DNA of 64,000 bases from Alphaproteobacteria bacterium. Its GTDB lineage: Bacteria > Pseudomonadota > Alphaproteobacteria > UBA9219. Under the pieces are notes generated by a model. That model was not told where the DNA came from and ran no database searches. It was given only the letters and a program-made list of their open reading frames with translations. This document shows positions 49,629 through 57,345 of this stretch, piece after piece; position 1 is the stretch's first letter, and each line of letters begins with the position of its first letter. Location of the stretch: contig WREW01000003.1 in assembly GCA_009779135.1 (NCBI GenBank), forward strand, positions 27,661 through 91,660, in the 5' to 3' direction. Both the position numbers and the translations under genes were made by a program.

Positions 49629-49648
49629 TGGCCGCCTTCAAGCGGCTC
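49629..49648 (-). promoter_or_regulatory. hairpin between Cys leader peptide and cysE
   Basis: On the minus strand GAGCCGC-TTGAAG-GCGGCC forms a short GC stem four bases after the leader stop codon. It has no U-tract after it, so it may be part of an RNA switch acting on translation or a larger attenuator rather than a simple terminator. Confidence 0.5.
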
Positions 49649-49652
49649 TTTT

Positions 49653-49685
49653 TTAACAACAACGACAACAACACAGCTGCATCAT
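49653..49685 (-). CDS. cysteine-rich leader peptide of cysE
   Basis: The frame encodes [10 protein letters not shown] and stops. Five of ten residues are Cys, all TGT codons. A full ribosome site, AAAGGAG, lies eight bases upstream, and a strong promoter is about 28 bases above the start. It ends 58 bases before cysE. Such leaders let ribosome stalling on scarce Cys-tRNA raise expression of the downstream gene. The frame is seen directly; the regulatory role is inference from the known attenuation principle. Confidence 0.75.
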   Translation of the reverse strand: MMQLCCCRCC

Positions 49686-49712
49686 AAAGCATGCTCCTTT
49701 AAGGGTTTCCTC

Positions 49713-49742
49713 ATCATAGAAAAACCCCGCCATTTCTGTCAA
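49713..49742 (-). promoter_or_regulatory. sigma-70-type promoter for the cysE leader
   Basis: On the minus strand TTGACA and TATGAT are separated by 18 bases. Transcription would begin near 49706, just upstream of the leader ribosome site at 49700-49694. Confidence 0.75.
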
Positions 49743-49806
49743 GAGGCCTTAAAAACTTTCAAAAACCTCCTTGTCTTTGCCACAATTACTGCCCAATCTA
49801 GGCGCC

Positions 49807-50445
49807 ATGAAAAAATATATCCTGATCTTGGCCCTACTCCTTACCGTCGCCCCGCAAAGCGGGAAAGCGGACGCCCTCACGCTCACCCCCGCCCAGCAAA
49901 ATGACGTGGCGCGGCTTAAGCTCTATCTGAACAGCTTAAAAAACATTGAGGCCCATTTTGTGCAGGCCAATAGCAACGGCGCGATACGTTACGGCGATCT
50001 TGCCATCGCGCGCCCGGGGAAAATGCGCATCACCTACCGCCCGCCTGATCGGGATTTTCTCGTGGCGGACGGACGCTTCATCCATATGTGGGACGATGAG
50101 ATCCAAAGCCAGACAAGCCTCCCTCTCTCATCAGGCCCGGCCTCGTTTCTTTTGCGCGATCCCATTAATTTTCATGATGACGTGATTTTAACAGGCTTTA
50201 ACCGCACCAAAAATCACGTCGAAATCACGCTGACCAGCCGTGAAAATCCTGACGAAGGCACGCTTACGCTTATCTTTGAAGACGGCCCCGTGGTTCTGCG
50301 CCAATGGCGCGTTCTGGATGCGCAAGGCAATATAACAGGCGTGCAGCTTGAAAATATCCAGACCGATGTGACTTTCCCTAAAAACACTTTTGTTTTTGTC
50401 TCGCCCAAACGCAATCAGCCCTACCCGGGACAGACAAGGCGCTGA
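49807..50445 (+). CDS. LolA-like outer-membrane lipoprotein carrier
   Basis: A periplasmic protein of the LolA fold, which carries lipoproteins from inner to outer membrane. A signal peptide is clear (MKKYILILALLLTVAPQSGKADA). The mature part shows LKNIEAHFVQANSNGAIRYGDLAIARPGKMRITY, a family feature. The ATG at 49807 gives 212 residues; the track start at 49771 adds 12 residues before the signal peptide. The stop overlaps the exonuclease III start by one base. Confidence 0.85.
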   Translation: MKKYILILALLLTVAPQSGKADALTLTPAQQNDVARLKLYLNSLKNIEAHFVQANSNGAIRYGDLAIARPGKMRITYRPPDRDFLVADGRFIHMWDDEIQSQTSLPLSSGPASFLLRDPINFHDDVILTGFNRTKNHVEITLTSRENPDEGTLTLIFEDGPVVLRQWRVLDAQGNITGVQLENIQTDVTFPKNTFVFVSPKRNQPYPGQTRR

Positions 50446-51236
50446 TGTTAAAAATCGCCACATGGAATATAAACTCGGTGCGCTTGAGATTGGCGCTGAT
50501 TAAAAAGCTCGTCACAAAAGAAGCGCCGGATGTTTTGTGCCTGCAGGAAACCAAAACCCCTGATGATTTATTTCCCGCGCAGGCGCTTAAAGAGATGGGC
50601 TTTGCGCACCAGCATTTTCACGGCATGAAAAGCTATAATGGCGTGGCCATCCTTTCCAAAAAACCCTTAAAAGACCTGCAAATTAAAAGCTGGTATGGAA
50701 AGCAGGATTGCCGCCATATCTTTGCAACGCTGGAAGATGGGCCAACAATTCATTGTCTTTATATCCCTGCGGGCGGCGATGACCCCGACCCCAAAATTAA
50801 CCCTAAGTTTGCCCATAAACTCGCCTTCCTTGATGAGATCACAAGTTTCTGGAAATCCGCTCAGGCACCGCACCACGGACAAATCCTTGTCGGCGACCTC
50901 AACATCGCACCACTTGAAAATGATGTGTGGTCGCATAAACAGCTTTTGACAGTCGTCTCCCACACCCCCATTGAAGTCGAAAAACTCAAGGCACTGGCGC
51001 AGGCTAATAAATGGGTGGACGCCGTGCGCCATTTTGTGCCCGAGGAAGAAAAACTCTACAGCTGGTGGAGCTACCGCGCCCATGACTGGCAAGCCTCAAA
51101 CCGAGGCCGCCGTCTGGATCACATCTGGATCACCCCCGACCTCAAACCCCGCCTAAGCACCCAAAAAATCCTAAAAGAAGCCCGAGGCTGGCCCACCCCC
51201 AGCGACCACGTCCCCGTGATGGTGATGCTAAAATAG
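50445..51236 (+). CDS. xth: exodeoxyribonuclease III
   Basis: Exonuclease III is an AP endonuclease and 3'-exonuclease in base-excision repair. Catalytic signatures are MLKIATWNINSVRLRL, LCLQETKTPDD, VGDLNIAP and RRLDHIWITPDL with SDHVPV at the end. The 263 residues are normal. It is coupled to the LolA-like gene through TGATG. Confidence 0.94.
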   Translation: MLKIATWNINSVRLRLALIKKLVTKEAPDVLCLQETKTPDDLFPAQALKEMGFAHQHFHGMKSYNGVAILSKKPLKDLQIKSWYGKQDCRHIFATLEDGPTIHCLYIPAGGDDPDPKINPKFAHKLAFLDEITSFWKSAQAPHHGQILVGDLNIAPLENDVWSHKQLLTVVSHTPIEVEKLKALAQANKWVDAVRHFVPEEEKLYSWWSYRAHDWQASNRGRRLDHIWITPDLKPRLSTQKILKEARGWPTPSDHVPVMVMLK

Positions 51237-51306
51237 GGAAAACTCCGCCATTTTCCCCATTTCCTTTGCCCATAAAATATAATAAGGTGCCGAAACTTGA
51301 TTGTTA

Positions 51307-51380
51307 GGCGCGGTGACAGAATGGCTATGTAGCGGACTGCAAATCCGTCAATGCCGGTTCGATTCCGGCCCGTGCCTCCA
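51307..51380 (+). tRNA. tRNA-Cys (GCA)
   Basis: A 74-nt tRNA: acceptor GGCGCGG pairs with CCGTGCC, anticodon loop CTGCAAA with anticodon GCA, T-loop GTTCGATTC, discriminator T and encoded CCA. A P4-type integrase gene follows 164 bases later, so its 3' end is the likely attachment site of the island. Confidence 0.96.
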
Positions 51381-51544
51381 AAGATTTGTTCGCGGTTATT
51401 CTCTTGCGCCCGCAGATGTTCACAAAATGCCAATAAATTAAAGGCTTTCCGTTCATTCCGGTTTATGCTAAAATGCCTTCATTCGCCCACAGCCACAATT
51501 CTTAGGGGCATGATTAGGGGCAAACCTAAAAATATGGGGGCAAG

Positions 51545-52780
51545 ATGAAGCTGACCGACACAGCCGTCAGGAACGCTAAACCCAAAGAGAAAACCTATAA
51601 ACTCTTTGACGGCGCTGGCGTGTATCTTGAAGTCACCCCTAAAGGGGGCAAGCTATGGCGACTCAAATACTACTATCTCGGCAAAGAAAAGCGCATTTCC
51701 CTTGGCCCCTACCCACTCGTAACACTGGCGCAAGCCCGCGAAAAACGTGACGCAGCCAAGAAAGATCTTCTCAAAAACATCGACCCTTCCGCCGCCAAGC
51801 AGGAACACCGCCAAGAAATTATTCGCAATGCCGCTAACACCTTTGAGGCCATCGCCCACGAATGGCACAAACTCAAAAAAGATAGCGGCTGGAGCGAAGC
51901 CCACGCAGCCAATGTCATGCGTCGCTTGGAAATGGACGTTTTCCCCTATATCGGCAAACGCCCCCTATCCGGCATTGACGCTCCTGAAATCCTCGGAACC
52001 TTGCGGAAAATCGAAACTAGAGGCGCTCTTGAAATAGCTGCGCGAATCAGAGGCCTATGCGGCCAAATCTTCCGCTACGGCATCCAAACAGGGCGCTGTG
52101 CCAACAACCCCATCCCCGACCTCGCAGGAGCCTTGAAGACCAAAAAGACAGCGCATTTTGCGGCCCTTGACAGCAAGGAAATTCCCGAACTCCTCCATGC
52201 TATCGAGCGCAACGATCAAAGACTCTTCGGCGGCACGCGCCGCGCCATCCTTTTCAACCTCCTGACCTTCGTCCGCCCTGGAGAGTTGCGCTATGCAAAG
52301 TGGGAAGAATTCAACTTCAACGAAAAACTCTGGACGATACCTGCCGAACGCATGAAAATGCGCCGCCCTCACCTCGTCCCCCTCTCAAAGCAAGCCATCA
52401 CCCTTCTGGAAGAGCAACGCGAAGAATACAAATACCTCAAGACTCCGTGGGTCTTCCCCAGCCCCATCCGCCCCAAAGACCCCATGAGCGACGGTGCTGT
52501 CCTCATGGCTCTCAAACGCCTAGGCTTCAAAGGCCGCATGACCGCCCACGGCTTCCGCGCCCTCGCCCGCACCACCATCCGAGAAAAACTCGACTACGAC
52601 CCCGACGTGATAGAAGCCCAACTCGCCCACAAAGCCGCCGGCCCCCTAGGCGAAGCCTACAACCGCGCCCAACACCTAACAAAGCGCAAGCAAATGATGC
52701 AGGAATGGGCGAATTATATCGACGATCAAGCTAATCGTGGTAAGATTATCAAGGGACGCTTTAGAAGAGAAGTTTCATGA
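51545..52780 (+). CDS. P4-type tyrosine integrase
   Basis: A 411-residue tyrosine recombinase. The N-terminal arm-binding DUF4102 domain is plain (LTDTAVRNAKPKEKTYKLFDGAGVYLEVTPKGGKLWRLKY). The catalytic domain has Arg in FVRPGELRYAKW, His-x-x-Arg in HGFRALARTT and Tyr in GEAYNRAQH. Enzymes of this type insert islands into tRNA genes; tRNA-Cys is immediately upstream. The gene appears intact. Confidence 0.93.
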   Translation: MKLTDTAVRNAKPKEKTYKLFDGAGVYLEVTPKGGKLWRLKYYYLGKEKRISLGPYPLVTLAQAREKRDAAKKDLLKNIDPSAAKQEHRQEIIRNAANTFEAIAHEWHKLKKDSGWSEAHAANVMRRLEMDVFPYIGKRPLSGIDAPEILGTLRKIETRGALEIAARIRGLCGQIFRYGIQTGRCANNPIPDLAGALKTKKTAHFAALDSKEIPELLHAIERNDQRLFGGTRRAILFNLLTFVRPGELRYAKWEEFNFNEKLWTIPAERMKMRRPHLVPLSKQAITLLEEQREEYKYLKTPWVFPSPIRPKDPMSDGAVLMALKRLGFKGRMTAHGFRALARTTIREKLDYDPDVIEAQLAHKAAGPLGEAYNRAQHLTKRKQMMQEWANYIDDQANRGKIIKGRFRREVS

Positions 52781-52844
52781 AAAGAATAGTAAAACAAAAT
52801 GCTTGGAAGAATAGCTTAGCTCTTTAACTTAGAGAAAACAAAAC

Positions 52845-53816
52845 ATGTCTAAATTCAGAGTAAACTCTTTTGATCAAGATCCTTTCGTTTTTTCTCCTGA
52901 CATTGAGGGATTGTTTGAGGAATGGGGTAAAGCTTCTTCTCTCATGATGCCGTGTCCATCCTACATGGAATCTGTAGGATGGCGCATTGCTGAATATTTA
53001 GAGAACATTTTTCCGAACGTTCAGATTGTAAAAGAATCTGATGTGAAAAATAAACTAAGAACACTGTGTTCGAACGTTCCAAGCCCGATCATAGCTGTAG
53101 ATAGGACTTATTCCATCAATGGGGTTCTTTCGGACAAAATTGACTACCTGGATATCACAAAAGCAGTTGGTCTGGATTATAAAACGATAGGACTCATCCA
53201 CTACAACCGCGACATTTCAAAGAAAGATCAAACTGTCGGCATTTTTGCCGATGCCGCTAGAGAAATAGCTCTTGCCCATAAAGGGCAGAAGATCGCATTG
53301 CTTGACGACATTGTCTTTTTCGGTACAACCATGCTCAACATTCGCGATGTTTTGTCGGAATATGATGTTTCCATTGAGTGTGTAATTGCAGGCATATCCA
53401 CGGGGGCCGCAAAAGAAAATCTTTCTACGGCAAACATAAATCTTGTTTCAGCTTATCATTTTGAACACGTTTTTAATGAGGTCTGCGGAAGAGATTTGGT
53501 TGTTGGTACCCCTAATGGAGGTCGGACGGTCTTGGTAGTGGATGAAGTGCATAACCATAAAACAGTAAAAAAAGCTCCTTTCATCGAACCCTTCGGGACA
53601 ACCCGCTGGGCAACAATACCGCCTAAGCATGCGCAAAACTTTTCGAACGCAATGTTGGACATTTCAATCGACCTTTGGTCCGAGATAGAACGATTGAATG
53701 CCAGAAAAATCTCATCGGAAGAACTTCGGAATCCTATTCTTAACCTTAATAATGTTAATTCTATTGTTGAGGCGTTAAAGGAAATAAGGCATAAAAACAC
53801 CAAATGCTGCCTATGA
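52845..53816 (+). CDS. phosphoribosyltransferase-fold protein
   Basis: A 323-residue protein with a type I phosphoribosyltransferase core: the PRPP-binding loop IALLDDIVFFGTTM is near residue 150, preceded by hydrophobic strands. The N-terminal 100 residues and C-terminal tail are unrecognised. It could make or salvage a ribosylated compound, or act as a PRPP-sensing regulator. It is the first gene after the integrase and shares the strand with the peptide cluster, so it may belong to it, but an own promoter precedes the precursor gene. Confidence 0.65.
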   Translation: MSKFRVNSFDQDPFVFSPDIEGLFEEWGKASSLMMPCPSYMESVGWRIAEYLENIFPNVQIVKESDVKNKLRTLCSNVPSPIIAVDRTYSINGVLSDKIDYLDITKAVGLDYKTIGLIHYNRDISKKDQTVGIFADAAREIALAHKGQKIALLDDIVFFGTTMLNIRDVLSEYDVSIECVIAGISTGAAKENLSTANINLVSAYHFEHVFNEVCGRDLVVGTPNGGRTVLVVDEVHNHKTVKKAPFIEPFGTTRWATIPPKHAQNFSNAMLDISIDLWSEIERLNARKISSEELRNPILNLNNVNSIVEALKEIRHKNTKCCL

Positions 53817-53871
53817 ATCCCTTGAAAAAAAGGGTAGCCGCCAAAAGTGCATAGATAGATCAAAAAAGGCC

Positions 53872-53899
53872 TTGAAATAAAGGTAGGTGTTGATAATGT
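53872..53899 (+). promoter_or_regulatory. candidate promoter of the repeat-peptide gene
   Basis: TTGAAA and TAATGT are 16 bases apart, about 80 bases before the precursor start codon. Acceptable but not strong match to sigma-70 boxes. Confidence 0.4.
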
Positions 53900-53977
53900 T
53901 TCGGCATGGGAGATTTTTCTCATCCGGACAGGACTGTTGTTCTTCTGGTGTCTTCTAACAAACAGGAGTGCCATCGA

Positions 53978-54310
53978 ATGAAACGCACAATATTATACAC
54001 GGGTTTGAGTCATCGTGACGCTGCGGATATGGGTTTAGGTCATCGTGATGCTGCGGATATGGGCTTAGGTCATCGTGATGCTGCAGATATGGGCTTAGGT
54101 CACCGTGACGCTGCGGATATGGGTTTAGGTCACCGTGACGCTGCAGATATGGGTTTAGGTCACCGTGACGCTGCAGACATGGGTTTAGGTCATCGTGATG
54201 CTGCGGATATGGGCTTAGGTCACCGTGACGCTGCAGGACGCTCCAATCGTCCCAACAAATCTAGACAAATGCGTCGCCAACGGTCAGATGCCCCCGCTCC
54301 AATGTGCTAA
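53978..54310 (+). CDS. repeat-containing precursor peptide
   Basis: A 110-residue peptide: a short leader MKRTILYT, then GLSHRDAADM, six copies of GLGHRDAADM, a truncated GLGHRDAA, and a basic tail (GRSNRPNKSRQMRRQRSDAPAPMC) that ends in Cys. There is no signal peptide. The start is set by AGGAG nine bases before the ATG; the track start at 53906 has none. Eight near-identical copies suggest a multi-core precursor that is modified and cut into several products. The neighbouring radical SAM/SPASM gene supports this. I know of no described family with this repeat. Confidence 0.8.
   Translation: MKRTILYTGLSHRDAADMGLGHRDAADMGLGHRDAADMGLGHRDAADMGLGHRDAADMGLGHRDAADMGLGHRDAADMGLGHRDAAGRSNRPNKSRQMRRQRSDAPAPMC
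54002..54235 (+). repeat. eight tandem 30-base coding repeats
   Basis: Seven full 30-base units and one 24-base unit, exactly in frame. Differences between units are nearly all synonymous (GGT/GGC, TTA/TTG, CAT/CAC, GAT/GAC, GCG/GCA); the only replacement is Ser for Gly in unit 1. Confidence 0.97.
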
Positions 54311-54316
54311 ACTTAT

Positions 54317-54366
54317 GCCGCTCCATCTTTTGTTAATGAAAGGAGAGATGGTGCGGCCTTTTTCTT
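54317..54366 (+). terminator. intrinsic terminator after the precursor gene
   Basis: GCCGCTCCATCT and AGATGGTGCGGC form a 12-base stem with one mismatch, followed by CTTTTTCTT. It lies between the precursor and radical SAM genes and would make precursor mRNA more abundant than enzyme mRNA. Confidence 0.85.
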
Positions 54367-54390
54367 AAGCTTTTTCATTGAGGGATTAAC

Positions 54391-55707
54391 ATGAAGACTT
54401 CATTTTACAACCTGATTGTACCTATTGAAGGCCAAACAGCTGCTACCTATAATACATTGAACAATACGATTGTTTTAATGTCCACTTCAGAAACAAACCT
54501 TCTCAAGAAAGGAGAACTGAAACCATTTTCTGTTACTAAATTAGACAAGTTAAAGGCTTTGGGGATGGTCATTGAGAACGATGTAGATGAGAAAAGTATT
54601 TTGGATTTACGAAGGCATGCTGTTCAGTTCAACGGTAATAAAACCCACATTTTCTTGACACTTACTCGTGCGTGCAATTGTGAGTGCGTTTACTGTTTCC
54701 AGAAAAACAACGAAAATCAGGGTGTTTTAACGCCTGAAATTGCTCTTGGCATTAGAGATTTCGTTACACAGATGGTAGAATCAAACAGATCCACAAAGTT
54801 ACAAATTGATTTTTTTGGTGGAGAACCTCTTCTTTGTAAGGATCTTCTAGAAAAAGAATGCGGTTTTTATGATGATTATGCAAAAAACAAAAATCTGCAC
54901 CTTTCTTATCGTTTTTATACAAACGGCACTTTGCTAGATCAGGATACAGTTGCTTGGATAGCAGAACATCCAATTAAAGATATTCAGGTTACATTGGATG
55001 GCCCTGAAACAATTCATAATGCCATGCGTCCCCTTAAAAACAGGAAAAATTCGTTTCGCGCGACTGTTGATGGATTAAAGAAATTAAAGGAAGCAGGCAT
55101 TCCCTACATTATTCGGATTAACTTTGACAAAAACAATCTCACACATATAGAGCCTCTTATGAAAAGCCTTGTTTTGGAAGGATTGGAAGCATCTTCTATA
55201 TCTTTCTACCCTGTTCAAAATATGACTGAAGCCAGCTGCAGCCATAATGCTGTTTGTACAAGCCGAGAGGTGAAAGATGCAATGCCGTCTTTGTGGGCTA
55301 AGGCTGAAAAAATGGGTTTTCGTTTTCCAACGATTCCACCTGCGGCTTATCTATATTGCACAGCATCATGTATATCGAGTGCGGTAATTGATTTTAAGGG
55401 AAGAGTTTATAAGTGTGCGCTTTTACAAGAAGACCCAAAATTTCAAGTCGGCCAGATCTCAAAGAATGGCTTTTCAGGTCCATTGCCGGAATACTACAGA
55501 TGGATGAAAAGAGACCCGCTTAATTGGAAACAATGCGCAAGCTGCTTGTTACTTCCACTTTGCGGAGGAGGATGCGGAGGAGCAGGTACTCATAAGAACG
55601 GTACCTATGAAGCACCAAACTGTATGTTTATGGATAGAAAAATGCTAAAACAGGCAATCCAGTTGGAGTTGGCCCGCGGACGATTACACCCTTATGATCT
55701 CCGCTGA
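54391..55707 (+). CDS. radical SAM/SPASM peptide-modifying enzyme
   Basis: A 438-residue radical SAM enzyme. The 4Fe-4S motif CNCECVYC places cysteines at 95, 99 and 102; FFGGEPLL follows, as expected for the SAM-binding part. The C-terminal SPASM region is Cys-rich (YKCALLQ, QCASCLLLPLCGGGCGG, APNCMF) and should hold auxiliary clusters. Residues 1-85 could include a peptide-recognition domain. Enzymes of this type form crosslinks, thioethers, epimers or beta-amino acids in ribosomal peptides. The repeat has no Cys, so a thioether within it is unlikely. The stop overlaps the next start (TGATG). Confidence 0.88.
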   Translation: MKTSFYNLIVPIEGQTAATYNTLNNTIVLMSTSETNLLKKGELKPFSVTKLDKLKALGMVIENDVDEKSILDLRRHAVQFNGNKTHIFLTLTRACNCECVYCFQKNNENQGVLTPEIALGIRDFVTQMVESNRSTKLQIDFFGGEPLLCKDLLEKECGFYDDYAKNKNLHLSYRFYTNGTLLDQDTVAWIAEHPIKDIQVTLDGPETIHNAMRPLKNRKNSFRATVDGLKKLKEAGIPYIIRINFDKNNLTHIEPLMKSLVLEGLEASSISFYPVQNMTEASCSHNAVCTSREVKDAMPSLWAKAEKMGFRFPTIPPAAYLYCTASCISSAVIDFKGRVYKCALLQEDPKFQVGQISKNGFSGPLPEYYRWMKRDPLNWKQCASCLLLPLCGGGCGGAGTHKNGTYEAPNCMFMDRKMLKQAIQLELARGRLHPYDLR

Positions 55708-57299
55708 TGCATGAAAAACTTAATATGAGTGATGACGCAAGGAAGAAAAGCACGGACGTTTTGCTTCGCGGTTATGCCGAGGCAAAAAGGAGTTTGTCCA
55801 CAAATATAGCTAATGAATATTTTCTTTGGAGAGAATTGCTTGAATCCCTGAAAGAAGATGTTTCCAGTTTACCGAATGTGTTAAAAGAAAGGGCCGCGTA
55901 TGTTCTTGAACAGCAGCTTGAGGATGACAACTTTGTTTTGAATCACATCTCAAAGCAGAGAAATCTCTCTCAATGTTTTATTGACGACGCCATCAATTCG
56001 CACGATCCGAATAGGCAACGCAACGCATTGAGGGTCGCGCTTCAAGAATTCTCTTTTCTAAGAGGCTCTCTTTCGTGGAGTAGCGCCAGCCATGCTCAAA
56101 GCCAATGTCCCATGTTTTTTTCTCCAAGTGAAAACGGCGCAGTTTCGGCCAACTACGACAGATACGGTTCCCTATACCTTCAAGAAAGGGAGGAAATTCT
56201 TGCCTCGGCGCTTGGTCACAGCCCTCAGACAACAACCCTCCTTTTAACATCTTCCGGACAAGCGGCTTTCTCAGTGATTGAAAGCTTTCTTTTCAAGGAT
56301 GCGCTTCCAGATCGGCCTGTTATCGTAAGCATGCCCTATATCTATTTTGAGGGACTTGAGCAACTGTCCTTAACTAAGAACGCATCATTTTTTCGTACTG
56401 CTTCTTGGTCTCCTAAAAACATTATTGATTTAGCAAACGAAAAAAAAGCTGATGTTGTCTTTATTGATCCGCTTGCCAATCTAGGATGTTTGCCATCTAT
56501 TGATCTCAAAGAATTTGCCTCTGAATTAACAGGGATGGATTGGTCTGATCGTTGGCTTGTCATTGACGGAACCCTTATCTCCGGTGGCATCAATGTTTTT
56601 GACGTTTTTAACCGTTCCCATCACCCTAAAGTCCTGTATTATGAAAGCGGGAGTAAATATCTTCAACTCGGCCTAGATCTGCAAATGGCCGGCGCAGTCG
56701 TTTGTCCGAAACAATTAACGGAAAGCATTTCAAACCATCGAAGAAATACTGGCGGTGTAATGTACCTACACGCCCTCACGCGATTTCCCAAATACTCCAG
56801 GAAACAGTTTCTAGACAGAATGACACGACTTACAAAAAATGCTGAAACTCTCTATGCAACCCTACTAATTAACAAAAACCTGTCTGATAAACTTTGTGTA
56901 GCCTTTCCCTCAGAATGGGAAAGTTTGGGATGGTCTCATGGCGGGGGACTAGTTGCTGTAACAATGAAAGACGCTACCCTAAACAATAGAAGTAATTACA
57001 ATGAGGTAATAGACAATATCTTTAAAAACTGCAAGGTTAAAGGTCTTCCTTTTACACGGGGTACAAGTTTTGGTTTTTCGACATTCCGCGTTGCTGCTAT
57101 AACGGAAGTGCCAGATGAGGTCCCCCCATTTCTGCGTTTTTCCGTGGGAGATGGGGATACAAAAGAGACAGCGTTAATATGTAACGCTATTTCAAAGGCT
57201 TTTTGTTGCTTTTTTGATAGAAAAGCTGCTAAAAACAGGTTAGCAAGGCACCCTAAACAATGGCCTATCCACGATACCCTTAAAGGTGGATGTAAATAA
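55707..57299 (+). CDS. PLP-dependent enzyme of the Cys/Met-metabolism fold
   Basis: A fold-type I PLP enzyme resembling cystathionine gamma-synthase-type proteins. After a helical N-terminal extension of about 170 residues come TLLLTSSGQAAFSVIESFL, FIDPLANLGCLPSIDL, LVIDGTLISGG and the PLP lysine in YYESGSKYLQLG at residue 317. The extension makes it 530 residues, longer than the usual 400. It may handle a side chain or an amino acid in the pathway. It overlaps the radical SAM gene by one base, so they are translated together. Confidence 0.75.
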   Translation: MHEKLNMSDDARKKSTDVLLRGYAEAKRSLSTNIANEYFLWRELLESLKEDVSSLPNVLKERAAYVLEQQLEDDNFVLNHISKQRNLSQCFIDDAINSHDPNRQRNALRVALQEFSFLRGSLSWSSASHAQSQCPMFFSPSENGAVSANYDRYGSLYLQEREEILASALGHSPQTTTLLLTSSGQAAFSVIESFLFKDALPDRPVIVSMPYIYFEGLEQLSLTKNASFFRTASWSPKNIIDLANEKKADVVFIDPLANLGCLPSIDLKEFASELTGMDWSDRWLVIDGTLISGGINVFDVFNRSHHPKVLYYESGSKYLQLGLDLQMAGAVVCPKQLTESISNHRRNTGGVMYLHALTRFPKYSRKQFLDRMTRLTKNAETLYATLLINKNLSDKLCVAFPSEWESLGWSHGGGLVAVTMKDATLNNRSNYNEVIDNIFKNCKVKGLPFTRGTSFGFSTFRVAAITEVPDEVPPFLRFSVGDGDTKETALICNAISKAFCCFFDRKAAKNRLARHPKQWPIHDTLKGGCK

Positions 57300-57345
57300 A
57301 CTGTCAATGCAAGGGGATACAGGGAATTTTTGAAAGGAAAAGTAA

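Noticed and set aside
54002-54235. 30-base periodic array resembling a CRISPR
   Set aside because: Units are contiguous with no spacers, stay in frame and vary only at silent positions, so it is a coding repeat.
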